Source: JBOGED01 sp050743625 (GTDB lineage: Bacteria; Actinomycetota; Nitriliruptoria; Euzebyales; Egibacteraceae). Taken from it: a stretch of 9,617 bases of DNA. A model generated the notes under the pieces. The model worked only from the letters and a program-made list of their open reading frames with translations, did not search any database and was not told the DNA's origin. A program made the position numbers and the translations under genes. The stretch is taken from positions 1 to 9,617 of the forward strand of contig JBOGED010000374.1 in assembly GCA_050743625.1 (NCBI GenBank), in the 5' to 3' direction. Positions 6,737 to 9,617 of this stretch are shown here, one piece after another (the first letter of the stretch is position 1; every line of letters starts with the position of its first letter).

Positions 6737-6738
6737 GA
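6734..6738 (+). promoter_or_regulatory. VWA gene ribosome binding site abutting the MITE end
   Basis: AAGGA lies 7 nt before ATG 6746. Its first bases belong to, or touch, the right tip of the inverted-repeat element, so the insertion boundary falls right at the ribosome binding site. Confidence 0.55.
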
Positions 6739-6745
6739 CCACGAG

Positions 6746-8701
6746 ATGAAGATCCGGTACGCGCGCTGGTCCGGCACGCAGGACCCGTTCCCCGCCGGGG
6801 TGTCGGCCCAGGACGTGATGTCTGAGCTATCTGACGACCTGCTCGGCGGCGCCGGTGCGGATCGAGCGCTTCAGCGGTTGCTGCGGCGTGGGTTGTCGGG
6901 GCGAGTCGCGGGACTCGACGAGCTGCGTCGCAGGGTCGAGGAGGCCCGCCGGCGAGAGCTGTCCCGCATGGGCTTGGAGGGACCTCTCCGCCGGGTCGCC
7001 GAGCAGCTCGAGGCGATTCTCGATCGCGAGCGCACAGCGTTGCAGACTGACCAAGACCAGGATCTCACTGGCCAGAAGCTCGACCAGCTCGACGCGTTAC
7101 CGGTCGACGTCGCCTCGCGGCTCCACGCCTTGGAGCGATACGAGTGGACAGACCGACAGGCCGGTGAGGATTTCCGGGCGCTGATAGCGCAGCTGCGCCG
7201 TGAGGTGGCCCAAGCGACGTTCGGGCGGTTGGCCTCAGCGCTGGGCTCCATGTCCGCCGCGGATGTCGAGCGAATGCGCGACCTCCTCGCCGATCTGAAC
7301 GCGATGATCGCGAAGCGGGACCGCGGTGAGGACGTCACCGCGGACTTCCAGAGGTTCAAGGAGCGGTACCCGGAGGTCGCTGGCGACGCGGAGACATTAG
7401 ACGAGCTGCTCGACGAGCTCGCCAGACGCATGGCCGCCATGTCCAGCCTCATGGCTGGACTGGACACCGAGCAGCGGGGGCAACTCGCGGCGATGGCGAA
7501 CCAACTGCTCGGCGACATGGGCCTCGCGTTCGAGGCTGCGCAGCTGCAACGTTGGATGCGAGGCCAGTACCCCCAGATGGGCTGGGGCGTCCCACCGCGG
7601 GGAGCGTGGCCGGCGGGCAACGAAGAGGGATCGCTGTCCGACACGGTCGACTGGGTCGAGCGCCTCCAGTCCTACGAGGACCTGGCGCAAGCGCTCGGCC
7701 AGTCCTATCCCGGCGCCCGCCTCGAGGACGTCGACGAGGAGACCGTACGCCAGACGTTGGGAGCGCAGGCCTCCCGGGACCTCCGCGGACTGCGCGAGAT
7801 CGAACGCATCCTCGAGCAGGCTGGCGCCACCCGCCGCCACCAAGGCCGCCTAGAGCTGACCCCGCGCGGGATCCGCATGCTCGGTGAGCGCTCCCTCGCG
7901 AAGATCTACGACCGAGCGGTCAGCGGCCTCGCCGGCTCGCACCGGACGCCCGTCTCGGGAGGCGACGGCGAGCTCACCGGATCGACACGGGACCTACGGT
8001 TCGGCGACCCCTTCCGCCTTGACGTCGGGCGGACCATCCGCAACGCCATGTTGCGCCAGGCCGGAGAGAACCAACCGACCATCCCCGTACGGCTCGCTGG
8101 GGAGGACTTCGAGCTGGCCGAGGCCGAGCGGCGGGTTCGCGCGGCGACCGTGTTGCTGCTTGACATGTCGTTCTCGATGCCCTTACGCGGCAACTGGGTA
8201 CCGGCGAAACGAGTCGCGCTGGCGCTGCATTCCCTGGTGGCGTCCAAGTTCCCGGAAGACCGGTTCTACGTCGTCGGGTTCAGCGACTACGCGCGGGAGG
8301 TAGCACCCCGCGACCTCGTTGCGACGGGCTGGGAGCGCGTGTACGGCACCAACATGCAGCATGCGTTCATCATCGCGCGCCGGTTGCTCGGCGCTCACCT
8401 AGGGGCCGATCGCCAAGTGATCATGGTCACGGACGGTGAGCCGACCGCACATCTTGAGGGCGACTCCGCTTACTTCGCCTGGCCGCCAGAGCCGAAGACG
8501 CTGCGCCTCACGCTTGCCGAGGCCGCACGGCTTTCCCGCACGGGGGCGACGCTGAACATCTTCCTTCTCGATCACGACCCTGGCGCCGCCGTATTCATCG
8601 AGAAGATGGTCCGCGGCTACGGCGGACGCATCTTCTACCCGGATCTCGATAATCTCGGTGCTCTCGTCATGCGCGACTTTCTGAAACGCAAGAGCGCGTA
8701 G
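6746..8701 (+). CDS. VWA-domain protein, partner of the AAA+ ATPase
   Basis: This 651-aa protein has two parts. Residues 25-400 are charged and largely helical (LDELRRRVEEARRRELSRM, ETLDELLDELARRMAAMSSL). Residues 466-651 form a von Willebrand A domain with an intact metal-ion-dependent adhesion site: DMSFS (Asp473, Ser475, Ser477), Thr535 in VYGTNMQHA and Asp563 in VTDGEP. No signal peptide or membrane helix is seen, so it should act in the cytosol. In MoxR/VWA and chelatase ChlI/ChlD systems, the AAA+ ring works with such a VWA protein to bind and remodel a client. The client here is unknown. I recall M. tuberculosis Rv0959 as the likely counterpart, next to Rv0958. ATG 6746 has AAGGA at 7-nt spacing and the conserved start MKIRYARWSG. 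The 5' region holds an inserted-looking element. Confidence 0.9.
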   Translation: MKIRYARWSGTQDPFPAGVSAQDVMSELSDDLLGGAGADRALQRLLRRGLSGRVAGLDELRRRVEEARRRELSRMGLEGPLRRVAEQLEAILDRERTALQTDQDQDLTGQKLDQLDALPVDVASRLHALERYEWTDRQAGEDFRALIAQLRREVAQATFGRLASALGSMSAADVERMRDLLADLNAMIAKRDRGEDVTADFQRFKERYPEVAGDAETLDELLDELARRMAAMSSLMAGLDTEQRGQLAAMANQLLGDMGLAFEAAQLQRWMRGQYPQMGWGVPPRGAWPAGNEEGSLSDTVDWVERLQSYEDLAQALGQSYPGARLEDVDEETVRQTLGAQASRDLRGLREIERILEQAGATRRHQGRLELTPRGIRMLGERSLAKIYDRAVSGLAGSHRTPVSGGDGELTGSTRDLRFGDPFRLDVGRTIRNAMLRQAGENQPTIPVRLAGEDFELAEAERRVRAATVLLLDMSFSMPLRGNWVPAKRVALALHSLVASKFPEDRFYVVGFSDYAREVAPRDLVATGWERVYGTNMQHAFIIARRLLGAHLGADRQVIMVTDGEPTAHLEGDSAYFAWPPEPKTLRLTLAEAARLSRTGATLNIFLLDHDPGAAVFIEKMVRGYGGRIFYPDLDNLGALVMRDFLKRKSA

Positions 8702-8708
8702 CCACGTC

Positions 8709-8737
8709 GTTTGAGGATCCGCCTGTCTGGGGATAAC
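8709..8737 (+). promoter_or_regulatory. candidate promoter of the repeat/BON gene
   Basis: GTTTGAGG (from 8709) and GGGGATAAC (8729-8737) lie 31-59 bp before ATG 8768. The GTTT...GGGATA arrangement with about 17 bases between resembles actinobacterial stress sigma-factor (SigB/SigF-like) promoters; a housekeeping reading (TTGAGG, GATAAC, 15-bp spacer) is also possible. An inverted repeat CCACGTC (8702-8708) / GACGTGG (8754-8760) encloses the region and overlaps the start of the ribosome binding site. Pattern match only. Confidence 0.3.
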
Positions 8738-8767
8738 GCATTGTCGGACCGGGGACGTGGAGGAACC

Positions 8768-9463
8768 ATGCGCAAGAGTGTAATTACCGCTGCCGCGCGA
8801 GAGCGAGCCGAAGAGACCGCCAGGAAGCTCCGCAAAGCGGAGATGGGGCAGCGCGCCACTGAGCTCGGCGCCAAGCTGCAGGCCCGGGGAGCTGACTTGG
8901 CCGCCAAGGCACAGCCCACGCTTGAAGAGCTGACCGAGAAAGCTCAGGCGAAGGGCGAGGAGTTGGCCGCGAAGGCACAGCCAATGGCGGAGGATCTCGC
9001 GGCGAGGGCACAGGCGAAGACCTTCCAGCTCGCCAATAGCGCGCAGGCGCGTGGCGGGGAGCTCGCGGACCGGGGTCTCCGCCAGGTAGGTGAACGCCTC
9101 TCCCGCGGGCGCGTCGCCGAGCGTCTCGGCATCCAACCGACCGCACGGACGTTCCCCTGGTGGCTCGCCGGGCTCCTCGGCATCGGCGCTGGCTACGCGA
9201 TCGGAATCCTTACCGCACGGCGAGGGACCAAGTTCGGCGTGGATGCTTTCTCGGCCGCACGCCCCTTGGCCGACACGATCCGCGCCGAGATCACGAAGGA
9301 TCCCCGGACCGCCGGATTGCCCGATCTTCGTGTCGACGTGAGCAATGGCACGGTATTCGTCCGCGGTACGGTCCCGCACGACTTCGACCAGGACACGCTC
9401 CGCGAGGTCATCGAGCTCGTCCCCGGCGTCCACGACGTCGACCTCCAAGTGTCTGGCCGGTAA
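8768..9463 (+). CDS. 11-residue-repeat, single-pass membrane protein with BON-like domain
   Basis: This 231-aa protein has three parts. Residues 33-109 are seven consecutive 11-residue repeats of the form L-A-x-K-A-Q-x-x-x-E-x (for example LAAKAQPTLEE, LTEKAQAKGEE, LAAKAQPMAED), predicting a long amphipathic helix like those of LEA group 3 or apolipoprotein-type proteins. Residues 131-149 (WWLAGLLGIGAGYAIGILT) are one membrane segment. Residues 165-231 fit a BON domain: LADTIRAEI, LRVDVSNGTVFVRGTVP, LREVIELVPGVHDVDLQV. BON domains are linked to membrane or phospholipid attachment; 11-mer LEA-like repeats are linked to desiccation and stress. An envelope-stabilising role is inference. ATG 8768 has GGAGG at 8759-8763 (4-nt spacing). 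Upstream in-frame starts from 8711 lack this support. Confidence 0.82.
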   Translation: MRKSVITAAARERAEETARKLRKAEMGQRATELGAKLQARGADLAAKAQPTLEELTEKAQAKGEELAAKAQPMAEDLAARAQAKTFQLANSAQARGGELADRGLRQVGERLSRGRVAERLGIQPTARTFPWWLAGLLGIGAGYAIGILTARRGTKFGVDAFSAARPLADTIRAEITKDPRTAGLPDLRVDVSNGTVFVRGTVPHDFDQDTLREVIELVPGVHDVDLQVSGR

Positions 9464-9580
9464 GCGCCCGGCAGGTCCCGGCGGATCCCGCACACCCCCG
9501 CCTCGCCCGACACGAACCCCTTCCCGGATCGCTCGCCTCATGACCCCAGCCAACCTCATCGAACTTCCGAACAGGACCAC
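9464..9580. other. short non-coding stretch before the IS-like end
   Basis: I see no gene, clear terminator or strong hairpin here. AGGACCAC at 9573-9580 immediately precedes the IS-like terminus. It is partly mirrored by GTGGTTTGTCCT at 9606-9617 across that terminus. Confidence 0.4.
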
Positions 9581-9617
9581 TAAGGGCTTGGGCAGGAATA
9601 ACGTTGTGGTTTGTCCT
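9581..9617. mobile_element. terminus of an insertion-sequence-like element, cut by the window edge
   Basis: TAAGGGCTTGGGCAGGAATA and the bases after it match the left end of the element at 6636-6665 with about 20 of 26 positions identical. They also match the reverse complement of that element's right end. The element would extend to the right of the window. No transposase sequence is visible, so it may be a full insertion sequence or another short derivative. Confidence 0.5.

Larger units (their letters stand above)
6276..6745 (+). other. 470-bp intergenic region with repeats and hairpins
   Basis: An open frame starts with GTG at 6276, right after the ATPase stop, and ends in ATGA over the VWA start (157 aa). 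I do not call it a gene. It has no ribosome binding site, its third-position GC is clearly lower than the flanking genes, its translation is Cys/Arg/Pro-rich without a recognisable domain, and it passes straight through three hairpins and both ends of an inverted-repeat element. The region is better read as non-coding DNA built from small mobile or structured elements: hairpins at 6346-6381, 6407-6441 and 6445-6460, a GC-rich stem at 6481-6501 (GCCGC/GCGGC), and the element at 6636-6736. Confidence 0.6.

Noticed and set aside
6276..6749. 157-aa open frame joining the ATPase stop to the VWA start with ATGA overlap
   Set aside because: It has no ribosome binding site, lower third-position GC than its neighbours and no recognisable domain. 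It also runs through hairpins and the inverted-repeat element. The tidy overlap is probably chance in a GC-rich region.
4857..8701. Chlorophyll-type magnesium chelatase
   Set aside because: The ATPase and VWA proteins share the chelatase architecture, but there is no large ChlH/BchH subunit or pigment gene in the window. A general MoxR/VWA chaperone role is more likely.
8399..9580. 393-aa minus-strand open frame opposite the VWA end and the repeat/BON gene
   Set aside because: It shows no family motif and mirrors the repeat array of the true gene. The plus-strand genes have ribosome binding sites and recognisable domains.

Overview
The window looks like a chromosomal segment of a high-GC Gram-positive bacterium, most likely an actinobacterium. 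The genes have strongly G/C-biased third codon positions, use some GTG/TTG starts, and belong to families common in actinomycetes: DUF4190, DUF2254, a PRC/MgtE_N/CBS protein paired with DUF1003, and a MoxR-type AAA+ ATPase with a VWA partner. I cannot name a genus from the sequence alone.

Layout, left to right. (1) Positions 1-100 hold a palindrome and two small hairpins. (2) A plus-strand run follows: a small DUF4190 membrane protein (101-490); a DUF2254 membrane protein (583-1839) whose N-terminus seems to lie in another frame at 522-556; a soluble PRC-barrel/MgtE_N/CBS protein (1876-3072); and a DUF1003 membrane protein (3069-3545) joined to it by an ATGA overlap. (3) A minus-strand pair reads into that run: an endonuclease/exonuclease/phosphatase-fold protein (3542-4336) and an unrecognised 118-aa protein (4323-4679). 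(4) A divergent intergenic region leads to a plus-strand AAA+ ATPase (4857-6275) and a large VWA protein (6746-8701), which form a MoxR/VWA chaperone pair. (5) A separate gene (8768-9463) encodes a protein with seven 11-residue repeats, one membrane segment and a C-terminal BON-like domain. (6) The window ends in what looks like the tip of an insertion sequence (9581-9617).

The most unusual stretch is the 470 bp between the ATPase and VWA genes. It contains two hairpins sharing a 23-bp imperfect repeat 62 bp apart, a third small hairpin, and a roughly 100-bp element with inverted ends. The right end of that element touches the VWA ribosome binding site. The same terminal sequence recurs at the window's right edge, so a transposon family and its non-autonomous derivative appear to be active locally. 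The 7-mer GGACCAC borders both outward-facing tips.

Functionally, the left half suggests membrane and magnesium/ion-linked accessory proteins, inferred from domain content only. The right half carries an ATPase/VWA module expected to remodel or insert metal into an unknown client, followed by a probable envelope or stress protein. I see no RNA gene, CRISPR array or complete transposase. The exact roles of most proteins remain unknown.
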